DNA of 64,000 bases from NCBI GenBank assembly GCA_963989385.1, contig OZ022509.1, positions 77,336,667 through 77,400,666 of the forward strand, in the 5' to 3' direction. The position numbers and the translations under genes were made by a program. This document shows positions 58,801 through 64,000 of this stretch, in pieces (within the stretch, counting starts at the first letter, position 1; each line of letters starts with the position of its first letter). Below the pieces are notes generated by a model. The model was not told the DNA's origin, did no database searches, and worked only from the letters and a program-made list of their open reading frames with translations. This stretch comes from Ctena decussata (taxonomy: Eukaryota; Mollusca; Bivalvia; Lucinida; Lucinidae).

Positions 58801-61800
58801 TGTACTCATAATTCTTCATCTACTCATTAAGATGACTGTAGATATCAATTTTTAGCCCAAAATCTTCAACAGTTTCCAAGATATCTTATGTTCTTGTGTT
58901 TTGCCATATAAAAGCACAAGGGAGCAAATTTGACCTTGCCGTAAAAAAGGTCAAGGTCAACCCAAGGTCATAATTTGAACAATCTAGGTAGTACTCACAC
59001 ACCTAATGCTACATACCAAGTTTCAAGGCCATCGGCCTACTGGTTCTGGAGAAGAAGATTTTTTCAGGTTTTTACCATATATGGGCATGGCGGCCATGTT
59101 GGTCATGTGACCCAACCCGTATGAATAAATTTTCGTTCCCTCAACCCCTGGAGGCTCTATATGAAATTTGGTTCCAATTGGCCCAGTGGCTCTTGAGGAG
59201 ATTGTTTGAAATTGTCAAAATATGAGAGTTCTGGGTCAAAGGTCAAAGAATGACCTTGACCTTTTGTACTCATAATTCTTCATCTACTCATTAAGATGAC
59301 TGTAGATATCAATTTTTAGCCCAAAATCTTCAACAGTTTCCAAGATATCTTATGTTCTTGTGTTTTGCCATATAAAAGCACAAGGGAGCAAATTTGACCT
59401 TGCCGTAAAAAAGGTCAAGGTCAACCCAAGGTCATAATTTGAACAATCTAGGTAGTACTCACACACCTAATGCTACATACCAAGTTTCAAGGCCATCGGC
59501 CTACTGGTTCTGGAGAAGAAGATTTTTTCAGGTTTTTACCATATATGGGCATGGCGGCCATGTTGGTCATGTGACCAGGATCGTTTGAACAACTTTTCGT
59601 TCCTAAGTCCTCAGGAGGCTACATATGAAATTTGGTTACAATTGGCCCAGTGGTTTCAGAGGAGAAGTCGTTTGAAATTGTGGACGGACGACGGACGACG
59701 ACGACGGACGCCGGAGCCTGCCTATCCTATAAGCTCCCCCGGAGCCTTCGGCTCAGGTGAGCTAAAAAGGGGGATATATCCCCTTGTTAATAGGGGATAA
59801 TGATGTTTACTAACTCTGGTGTTTAGTATTTATAAGTTGCGGGCCGTTTAGTAATTTTTGTTGCTGTCGGTAGTGATGCCAACAATGGGGTGCTCGCTTG
59901 TAAATAACACGCCTCACCCCATCGAGGCATTACACTGCTTTTTGGTTGTTAGGATGCATATGCCTATTTGCGTGCTTGCAATATGTAGTGCTTGCGTATG
60001 TGCGTGCTTGTGTTAACGTGCTTGTGTGCTTGTGAGTGTGTTGCTGCCATGCATGCATGCTTGCATAATTCAAACGCTAAAAAATTCAAATTACTGTTTA
60101 TTCAAAGTCATTTGGAAGTCTGCACAACAACAAACATATATAATTGCACCCTCAATAATTCAAAGTGTCCATTATCCAAATGAAAATGGCAGGTCCAATA
60201 GACTCAAACAGTGCTACAGATAAGAAGGGCTAACAGGGATAATTTAGGGATAATTTTGCATATCTCTACATAAAAACATATTTTGTGACCCATTATTAGA
60301 ACCGTCTCGCTGAGACGGTTCTAATGAGGGGTCACAACATATGTTTTCATTGAGAAATAAGAAAAATCATCTTCAAATTATCCTCATTACCCTCTCTTAT
60401 CTGGAGCTCTGCTCAAACTTTCAAGGGTCTACTGTTCTTGCTGCTTTTGTTGATATTTGCAAATGAAGAACTTTTCCAAACATAATGAGCCATAATATCT
60501 GTAGCTACATTGTTTGCCATTCTTCTCAGCTATTTTGTAAAATACACCTTTCTATATAATGAAGTCAACAATATTCACATCCCAGAAACTAAATTTTAGT
60601 GTTTATTAAAGGTGAAAAAAAAAGTCCATTATGTCAGAACTCAATCTGTATTTTACATGAAGCACCCTTTTTCGAACAATGGACACAGTCCAGTTTCAAA
60701 CATGAAAGAGCCAATTTCAATTCTGGAGGGATGGAAGGTATACTATATCTTCACCCACCTGTTTACTGCCACCACCTCCACCCCCACCGCCGCTGCTCTT
60801 CTTGCCGCTAAGTTTTGCATTAACCACTGACTTGGCAGTGTCTAATGCCTGATTTACGATACCAGCAGCTGACCTAGGACCTGTAATAAAGTAGTTTACC
60901 ATAAAACCTCTAAATATTGGGACAGACAGTGAGCAAACAAGTGTAAACCCTGATCAGACTGCTCCTGATGGAGCAGTCTGATCAGGGTCTACACTGTTTG
61001 CCACCCCATCAGCATTGTTAAGATGTTAAGGAGCCTTACTGCATTGAAAAAATTAAAACTGAGTTCAATTTTTAGGACAATAATGGTAATGAATTTTGGT
61101 GTCCAAATTTTTTGGATTTATATGGTATTATGAACATCACATGTAAAAAGAGTGCTCAACAGATATTCTTATGTGATGCTTTCCCACTGAGCGTATAGGA
61201 AACGGCCTTGTGTGAAGATTTGTGATTAACCACAATGCTATTATTGCAGCGTGCAAGTTTTGGACCTTGTTGGCAAGTTTTGGACCTTGATGATGTTGGA
61301 TGTAAATATTTTTCTTCTATTCTTTTTAATGAATTATAGAGATTTCTTGGTGAAATCGAAACTAATAATCTCACGGTTTCAAACAGTGAAATTATCACTT
61401 TCGATTTCACTGACACGCTCGAAGCATCAAATTTTACGCAAAACGACTAGGAAAAAAGTTGTGTTTCTGTCATGATGGCTGATGCTCTTCAATAAACAGA
61501 ATTATTGTGATTTTCAAGCATTACAGAAATAGAAAATTTGACTTTCTCAGTGTAAGATGAATTTTTATTTCACCCATGAACAACAAAAGCAGTATTTTCA
61601 ACATCATAGTCATATTCTATGGCTTCGCCACTCGTGAAAATACTGCTTTTGGTGTTCATTCAGTGAAATAAAAATCGAACTTACACTGAAAAAGTCAAAT
61701 ATCCTCTATACCTCTGTCTGTTATTTCATGCAGAGATCCAGGTAGGGTGGGGATTTTATGATGAGATTTTTTTTTAGCAAAAACATATATTGCGACCATC

Positions 61801-62293
61801 ATCAGAACCATCTTCGCAAGAGGGTCCTAATGAGGTATCATACATGTAACAGTGCTCCAGATAAGAAGGGGTAACAGAGATAACTTACAGATAATTATCT
61901 TTATTTCGCCACAAAAACATATTTTGTGGCCCATCATTAGAACCATTAGAACCGTCTCATCGAGACGGTTCTAATGAGGGGTCACAACATATGTTTCCGT
62001 TGAGAAATAAGAAAAAATATCTTTGAATTATCCTCAATACCCCTTCTTATCTGGAGCTCTGCATGTAACCTATGTTTTTATGAAGGAATATAGAAAAATA
62101 TCATTAAAGTTACTCTGTTGCCCCTTTCTTATCTGGAGCACTTTTCATGAAGGTGATTTCACTAACCTTGATAATCTGTGGGTTTCTGTTTATTGTCTCC
62201 AAACACCTTTATAGTTGGGAATCCCTGTATCTGATACTGGCCTCCCAAACTTTTGTGTTCATCCGCGTTTACTGCACCTACTTTCACAACTCC
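46767..62293 (-). CDS. PDIA6: Protein disulfide-isomerase A6 (P5), 3' nine exons of gene model
   Basis: Joining 62293-62167, 60880-60759, 55913-55695, 53992-53843, 52545-52388, 51532-51460, 48853-48768, 47979-47883 and 46841-46767 gives 1107 bases, 368 residues plus stop, with GT-AG introns and agreeing phases throughout. The protein has the second half of thioredoxin domain a (QGFPTIK), a linker, thioredoxin domain a' with PWCGHCKNL and GYPTIK, the redox-inactive b domain ([20 protein letters not shown]), and an acidic tail ending KEEL. This is the order of PDIA6/P5, an ER oxidoreductase that forms and isomerises disulfides and works with BiP. By comparison with the human protein of about 440 residues, roughly 75 N-terminal residues (signal peptide and first CGHC) are missing and must lie past base 64000. 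Introns are 0.8-5.2 kb and full of repeats. The identification is very secure; exon ends were placed by eye. Confidence 0.96.
47578..47789. mobile_element. GCCGCGACACGAG foldback, copy 6 with target duplication
   Basis: A diverged copy flanked by the direct repeat AAATACATATG (47567-47577 and 47790-47800), read as an 11-base target-site duplication. It lies about 90 bases 3' of a PDIA6 exon on the gene's strand. Confidence 0.78.
47883..47979 (-). CDS. PDIA6: PDIA6 exon: linker to acidic tail
   Basis: A 97-base exon, phase 2 to phase 0. It completes an Arg codon and encodes [20 protein letters not shown], then [19 protein letters not shown] and the EPWDGKDGE motif are PDIA6 hallmarks just before the acidic C-terminus. 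The acceptor is ttcatag and the donor GAG|gtaggt. Confidence 0.95.
48136..48195 (+). mobile_element. Partial tRNA-like head
   Basis: GCGCCGTAGTCGAGTGGTTAG resembles an A box region, and the B box is missing. Too short to class. Confidence 0.4.
48408..48710. mobile_element. TATAGAGGATCTTACA foldback, copy 1
   Basis: TAGAGGATCTTACACGAGTGG and CCACGAGTGTAAGATTCTG are inverted, followed by GACGTCATATGATAAA. A second element with the same head and tail is at 54475. PDIA6 intron, 58 bases 3' of an exon. Confidence 0.65.
48768..48853 (-). CDS. PDIA6: PDIA6 exon: end of b domain
   Basis: An 86-base exon, phase 0 to phase 2, encoding [19 protein letters not shown] and then EKGLSEFLR. The acceptor is acttcag and the donor CTCAG|gtaaga. 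It is too short to appear as an ORF and was found by extending the known order of the protein. A Helitron-like repeat (48909-50010) begins only 56 bases upstream of its acceptor. Confidence 0.95.
48909..50010 (+). mobile_element. Helitron/HINE-like element E2 in PDIA6 intron
   Basis: The 5' end ACAAGAGGCCC-AC-GGGCC is followed by AGCTCACCAG. The 3' end reads GGAGCC-TTC-GGCTC and then CTGGTGAGCT-AAAA, the inverted partner. The core has about three units of 320-340 bases (each with AACTCTAAGTTGCC, AACAGGCAGATTTTCAT-like and CAGTGGCTTCAGAGGAGAT parts). A GAC/GACGAC microsatellite (49920-49958) precedes the 3' hairpin. Confidence 0.75.
50022..50082. repeat. Mini-hairpin family, decayed copy
   Basis: GTGTAGAACCTGATCTGACTG and GGGTCTACACAGTTTGTG remain; pairing is partial. 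Confidence 0.55.
50219..50439. mobile_element. GGGCCGTATTTATAAAACGA foldback, copy 2
   Basis: The same element as 43090, with outer arms GGCCGTATTCATAAAACGAC and ATGAATACGGCC. It lies in the PDIA6 intron, 209 bases from the end of E2. Confidence 0.87.
50888..51045 (+). mobile_element. Body fragment of the 31889 SINE type
   Basis: GTAAATGGGATTCCACTGCA and GTAAAATCGCGAGTCATCCA match the body at 31980-32090. Only the last bases of the head (TTGAGTCCCGC) remain. Confidence 0.7.
51460..51532 (-). CDS. PDIA6: PDIA6 exon: middle of b domain
   Basis: A 73-base exon, phase 2 to phase 0, encoding [25 protein letters not shown]. The Trp-rich start and GIGGFGYP are strongly conserved in PDIA6. The acceptor is tgacag and the donor CCA|gtaagt. 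Confidence 0.96.
52388..52545 (-). CDS. PDIA6: PDIA6 exon: first part of b domain
   Basis: The exon follows ttttgcag and ends TGGGG|gtaagt in phase 2. It encodes 52 full codons including [17 protein letters not shown] and ends at KSKRW. The b domain of PDIA6 has a thioredoxin fold without a CxxC pair, as seen here. Two extra cysteines occur in LDCQSKC. Confidence 0.96.
52596..52833. mobile_element. GCCGCGACACGAG foldback, copy 7
   Basis: TGAGCCGCGACACGAGAAAA and TTTTCTCGTGTCGCGGCTCA are perfect inverted ends. It lies 50 bases upstream of a PDIA6 exon acceptor on the minus strand and directly abuts a SINE at 52845. Confidence 0.87.
52845..53109 (-). mobile_element. tRNA-derived SINE, copy 2
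   Basis: Almost identical to 21513-21777 over its full length, with only a few base differences, so both moved recently. It lies in the PDIA6 intron, next to a GCCGCGACACGAG foldback. No clear target duplication was seen. Confidence 0.87.
53436..53592. mobile_element. Foldback with CAAAATTGTCATTTGG arms
   Basis: ACTCAAAATTGTCATTTGGAG and CCAAATGACAATTTTGAGT are inverted; inner TTACGGCT-CAGCTGGCACAT-AGCCGTAA pairs. Related single-arm sequence is at 51780-51850. PDIA6 intron. Confidence 0.7.
53843..53992 (-). CDS. PDIA6: PDIA6 exon: end of domain a'
   Basis: This 150-base exon encodes 50 residues, opening [15 protein letters not shown] with the cis-proline loop, then [21 protein letters not shown] and NVPPPEVYQ. 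The acceptor is tttgacag and the donor CAG|gtacat, both phase 0. DGGRT followed by an amphipathic helix and PPPE is the family pattern at the boundary between a' and b. Confidence 0.96.
54475..54840. mobile_element. TATAGAGGATCTTACA foldback, copy 2
   Basis: TATAGAGGATCTTACATGAG begins the unit. The arms TATTATTGAATTTATTAAAC and TTTAATAAATTCAATAATAC are inverted around GGCTTTGCC, and the tail ends GACGTCATATGATAAAC, as in copy 1. Confidence 0.68.
54893..54963. repeat. Mini-hairpin family, diverged copy
   Basis: Inner TAATCAGACTGTTCC and CCAGTCTGATCTGA, with right arm AGTTTATACTATTTGC. The left arm is decayed. PDIA6 intron. Confidence 0.55.
55335..55538. mobile_element. CTCCAGATAAG foldback family, copy 6 in PDIA6 intron
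   Basis: Arms GGGCTGTAGATAAG and CTTATCTAGAGCCC; inner GTGACCCCTCATCTGAACCG and its exact inverse around TCTCGATGAGA. The right arm ends about 150 bases from the 55695 exon boundary. Confidence 0.83.
55695..55913 (-). CDS. PDIA6: PDIA6 exon: thioredoxin domain a' with CGHC active site
   Basis: This 219-base exon encodes exactly 73 residues, phase 0 to phase 0. It runs [14 protein letters not shown], then [18 protein letters not shown] with the catalytic CGHC pair, then [20 protein letters not shown]. The donor is GGG|gtaggt; an alternative four bases on (GTAG|gtaatc) would break the frame into the next exon. Only the part from the internal Met onward is visible as an ORF. Confidence 0.97.
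56010..56208. mobile_element. CTCCAGATAAG foldback family, copy 7 in PDIA6 intron
   Basis: Centre GAACTGTCTCGAGACGGTT inside GTGACCCCTCATCT and AGATGAGGGGTCAC. The outer arms are of the same subtype as 55335 (ATTTGATGATAATT and AATTATCACCAAAT), about 100 bases upstream of the exon at 55913. Confidence 0.82.
56250..56345. repeat. Hairpin of the CCAAAACA type
   Basis: TTTCCCCTCCAAAACA and TGTTTTGGACGGGAAATA are inverted around AACATGTGATGGATG. A related hairpin is at 46304-46390 and a fragment at 29560-29625. Confidence 0.6.
56451..57198. mobile_element. GC-rich block, probable retroelement fragment
   Basis: This stretch, most marked at 56460-56960, is far more GC-rich than its surroundings. 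It has motifs such as GGCGCCATGAAGGCCAACCC, GGCCGTAGGCCACTATAG and GGGACCCTTGTTGGGGTCCC (a palindrome). It ends at the start of E3, and different non-AT-rich sequence follows E3 to about 60060, so E3 may have split it. No coding frame was identified. Confidence 0.45.
57199..59767 (+). mobile_element. Helitron/HINE-like element E3 in PDIA6 intron
   Basis: The 5' end is ACAAG, then hairpin AGGGCC-ATGA-GGCCCT, then GCTCACCTGA (57225-57234). The 3' end is GGAGCC-TTC-GGCTC with TCAGGTGAGC (59753-59762) and TAAAA. The core units of about 420-464 bases each hold GTGACC, a GGGTCAAAGGTCA site, TGACCTTGACC and GGTCAAGGTCAACC. A GACGAC stretch (59683-59712) precedes the 3' hairpin. A separate element with AAGCAAGCACCT / AGGTGCTTGCTT arms interrupts the first unit at about 57783-57955. 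Confidence 0.78.
58593..59560 (+). repeat. Near-identical 464-bp units inside E3
   Basis: GCATGGCGGCCATGTTGGTC recurs at 58621, 59085 and 59549, exactly 464 bases apart each time. The two full units between differ at very few positions, while the earlier units in the element are clearly diverged, which indicates a recent duplication. Confidence 0.85.
60210..60413. mobile_element. CTCCAGATAAG foldback family, copy 8 in PDIA6 intron
   Basis: Centre GAACCGTCTCGCTGAGACGG; right arm ATTACCCTCTCTTATCTGGAG. About 350 bases 3' of the 60759 exon end on the gene's strand. Confidence 0.83.
60759..60880 (-). CDS. PDIA6: PDIA6 exon: end of domain a and Gly-rich linker
   Basis: The acceptor is attacag|GT (phase 1, completing a Gly codon) and the donor CAG|gtgggt is in phase 0. 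The first half ([20 protein letters not shown]) is the last helix of domain a. The second half is a linker with eight consecutive glycines, [17 protein letters not shown]6 proteins usually have a Ser/Gly-rich linker here; this one is reduced to pure glycine encoded by GGN repeats, so its length may vary between alleles. Confidence 0.94.
60931..61001. repeat. Mini-hairpin family, perfect copy
   Basis: Outer GAGCAAACAAGTGTA and TACACTGTTTGCC; inner CCCTGATCAGACTGCTCC and GGAGCAGTCTGATCAGGG pair without a mismatch around TGAT. It lies 51 bases upstream of the PDIA6 exon starting at 60880. Confidence 0.82.
61536..61702. mobile_element. Foldback with ATTTTTATTTCAC arms
   Basis: TTGACTTTCTCAGTGTAAG and CTTACACTGAAAAAGTCAA are inverted; inner arms AAAAGCAGTATTTTCA and GAAAATACTGCTTTT also pair. 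PDIA6 intron. Confidence 0.75.
61729..61830. mobile_element. CTCCAGATAAG foldback family, truncated
   Basis: The left arm ATCCAGGTAGGGTGGGG and a decayed centre remain, ending in CTAATGAGGTATCATAC. Confidence 0.55.
61850..62063. mobile_element. CTCCAGATAAG foldback family, copy 10 in PDIA6 intron
   Basis: Arms GCTCCAGATAAGAAGGGG and CCCCTTCTTATCTGGAGC are exact inverses; centre GAACCGTCTCATCGAGACGG. A loose third arm (CCCCTTTCTTATCTGGAGC, to 62142) follows it, 25 bases from the 62167 exon end. Confidence 0.85.
62167..62293 (-). CDS. PDIA6: PDIA6 exon: second half of thioredoxin domain a
   Basis: This 127-base exon opens after ttgcag in phase 0 and ends CAAG|gttagt in phase 1. It encodes [16 protein letters not shown], then [10 protein letters not shown] with the cis-proline loop, and PTDYQ. 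The CGHC half of this thioredoxin fold is on an upstream exon outside the window. I saw no such exon in 62294-64000, which is filled by a repeat element. Confidence 0.95.
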
Positions 62294-62643
62294 CTGCAAA
62301 GGACAAACAGAAATCACAAACTTTAAGCAATTTTTCTTTCTTTTTGACATGAAATTTTGACATTTTGTTATTGAATTTTGCATATATTCTGAACAAAAAG
62401 ATTTATGTCAGCAGAATAAATTTTATTTGGACATGCTTACAAGGTATCTCTGAGGTAAGATACTGCCAAACTGAAACATTGAAATTTAAGCGGCTGAATG
62501 TTATTCTTACACATTAAATTGATTTTAATCCATTAATTTAACTCAATTATTTTCTGTAAAATAATTTTGCTCTACATTTCCTATGTGTTTTCCTATATAT
62601 TAAAAAGACAAGCGCCCAAATGTGTACAGTTCACTGCATGTTG

Positions 62644-62690
62644 TGACATGGTGAATGTTTTTTTTTTTTTTTTTTTTTTTATAATTTAGA
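62644..62690 (+). repeat. Poly-T tract
   Basis: About 24 consecutive T near 62657-62680, just upstream of E4. On the minus (gene) strand it is a poly-A. Confidence 0.8.
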
Positions 62691-62719
62691 GACTGAAGTG
62701 TCACAACAGGATTTCATAA

Positions 62720-64000
62720 ACAAGAGGGCCATGAGGCCCTGAACCGCTCACCTGAGCAATTGGCAAAGTTGCTTTTTCTTATGTCTGAAATTGTCAAAAT
62801 ATGAGTCTAGGGTCAAAAGTCAAAGACTGACCATGACCTCTTTTACTCATAAATCTTCATGTGCTAATAGGCATTAAGACAACCATATATACCATTTTTA
62901 GGCCAAAATCTTCAAAACTTTCCATGAAACCATATTTTCTAGCATTTTCCCATATTTAACCATGCTGCAAAAAAGGTCAAGGTGAACCCAAGGTCATCAT
63001 TTGAACAGTCTTGGAAGTACTCTAGTACTCCATGCTACTTACCAAGTTTCAAGGCCATAGGCATATTGGTTCTGGAGAAGAAAAATATTAAGGTTTATAT
63101 CATAAATGGGTATGGCGGCCATGTTGTCATGTGACCTGGACCATTTGAACACATTTTTGTTCCCTCATTCCCTGGAGGCTCTATATGAAATGTGACTACA
63201 ATTGGCCCTTTGGCTTTTGAGATAATGTTTGAAAATGTCAAAATATGAGAGATCTGGGTCAAAGAATGACCTTGACCTCTTGTACTCATAATTCTTCATG
63301 ACCTCATTAGGATGACTGTATATACCAAGTATCAGGCCAAAATTTTCAAAAATTCCCATGAAATCTTATGTTGTAGCATTTTGCCATATTTGACCTTGCC
63401 GTAAAATGGTCAAGGTCAAGCAAAGGTCATAATTTGAACAATCATGATAATACTGGAGTACCCAATGCTACATACCAAGTTTCAAGGCCATCAGTCAACT
63501 GGTTCTGGAGAAGAAGATTTTTAAAGGTTTTTACCATATATGGGCATGGCGGTCTTGTTGGTCATGTGACCTGAACCGTTTGAACAAAATTTCATTCCCT
63601 CAACCCCTGGAGGCAAAATATGAAATTTGGTTACAATTGGCCCAGTGGCTTTGGAGAAGATTGTTTGAAAATGTCAAAATATGAGAGTTCTGGGTCAAAG
63701 GTCAAATAATGACCTTGACCTCTTATACTCATAGATCTTCATGTACTCCACTGCATTTACCAATTTTAGGCCTTACTCTTCAAAACTTTCCATGAAATCA
63801 TATGTTCTAGCATTTTTCCATAATTGACCTTGCCGTAAAAAGGTCAAGGTCAACTCAAGGTCATAATTTGAACAATCTTGATAGTACTTGAGTACCCAAT
63901 GCTACTACCAAGTTTCAAGGCCATCGGTCAATTGGTTCTGGAGAAGAAGATTTTAAAAAGTTTTTACCATATATGGGCGTGGTGGCCATGTTGGTCATGT
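62720..64000 (+). mobile_element. Helitron/HINE-like element E4, cut by window end
   Basis: The 5' end is the same as E3 (ACAAG, AGGGCC-ATGA-GGCCCT, GCTCACCTGAG). The core units are of the E3 type with the same receptor-like motifs. Its 3' end is outside the window. It lies in the PDIA6 intron upstream of the exon at 62293. Confidence 0.75.

Noticed and set aside
41910..61900. GGGTAACAGGGATAATT in the CTCCAGATAAG foldbacks looks like the I-SceI meganuclease site
   Set aside because: The I-SceI site is TAGGGATAACAGGGTAAT; here the blocks are rearranged and the arms vary freely between copies, so this is a chance likeness.
62294..64000. Upstream PDIA6 exon with the first CGHC
   Set aside because: No sequence encoding a WCGHC-type motif with splice sites was found; the region is intron and the E4 element.

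Overview
The window looks like nuclear DNA of a bivalve mollusc. It is AT-rich and intron-rich, with almost no long open frames. It is crowded with foldback elements (MITE-like), tRNA-derived SINEs, and elements with cores of 140-460 bp tandem repeats, a style known from bivalve genomes. The species cannot be named from the sequence alone.

Two protein-coding genes can be supported, both on the minus strand and both running off an edge of the window. (1) Nine exons between 62293 and 46767 encode the last 368 residues of a protein disulfide-isomerase A6 (P5) orthologue. They cover the second half of the first thioredoxin domain, a poly-glycine linker, the second thioredoxin domain with CGHC, the b-like domain, and an acidic tail ending in KEEL. 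The signal peptide and first CGHC lie beyond base 64000. (2) Seven exons between 27066 and 3918 build a protein I do not recognise by name. It has a tyrosine-rich cytoplasmic repeat region, one membrane span (type II orientation), a threonine-rich stalk and a SEA domain split over four exons. It continues past base 1. None of its exons except the first and third is obvious as an ORF; the model rests on splice sites, matching phases and the SEA pattern.

Layout: 1-3900 is repeats; 3918-27066 is the SEA gene, whose introns hold most of the large elements; 27067-46766 is intergenic, with MITEs, SINEs, a LINE reverse-transcriptase relic, a G-run element and a 47-bp minisatellite; 46767-62293 is PDIA6, with introns packed with foldbacks and two tandem-repeat elements; 62294-64000 is its next intron, holding another such element that runs off the end.

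Mobile DNA: a Penelope-like reverse-transcriptase relic (23.5-25.5 kb), a LINE relic (35.5-36.1 kb), several SINE families, and at least ten foldback families. Helitron/HINE-like elements share a distinctive terminal architecture: a 5' hairpin, a subterminal inverted repeat, a tandem core, a GAC-type microsatellite, a 3' hairpin, and the inverted partner followed by CTAA. A three-level nest of elements fills intron 5 of the SEA gene (7801-14982). The most notable patterns are the family-specific matching of these termini, the repeated nuclear-receptor-type motifs (AGGTCAAGGTCA and GGGTCAAAGGTCA) inside unrelated repeats, and hairpins of about 65 bases whose outer arms are conserved while the inner stems differ but still pair.
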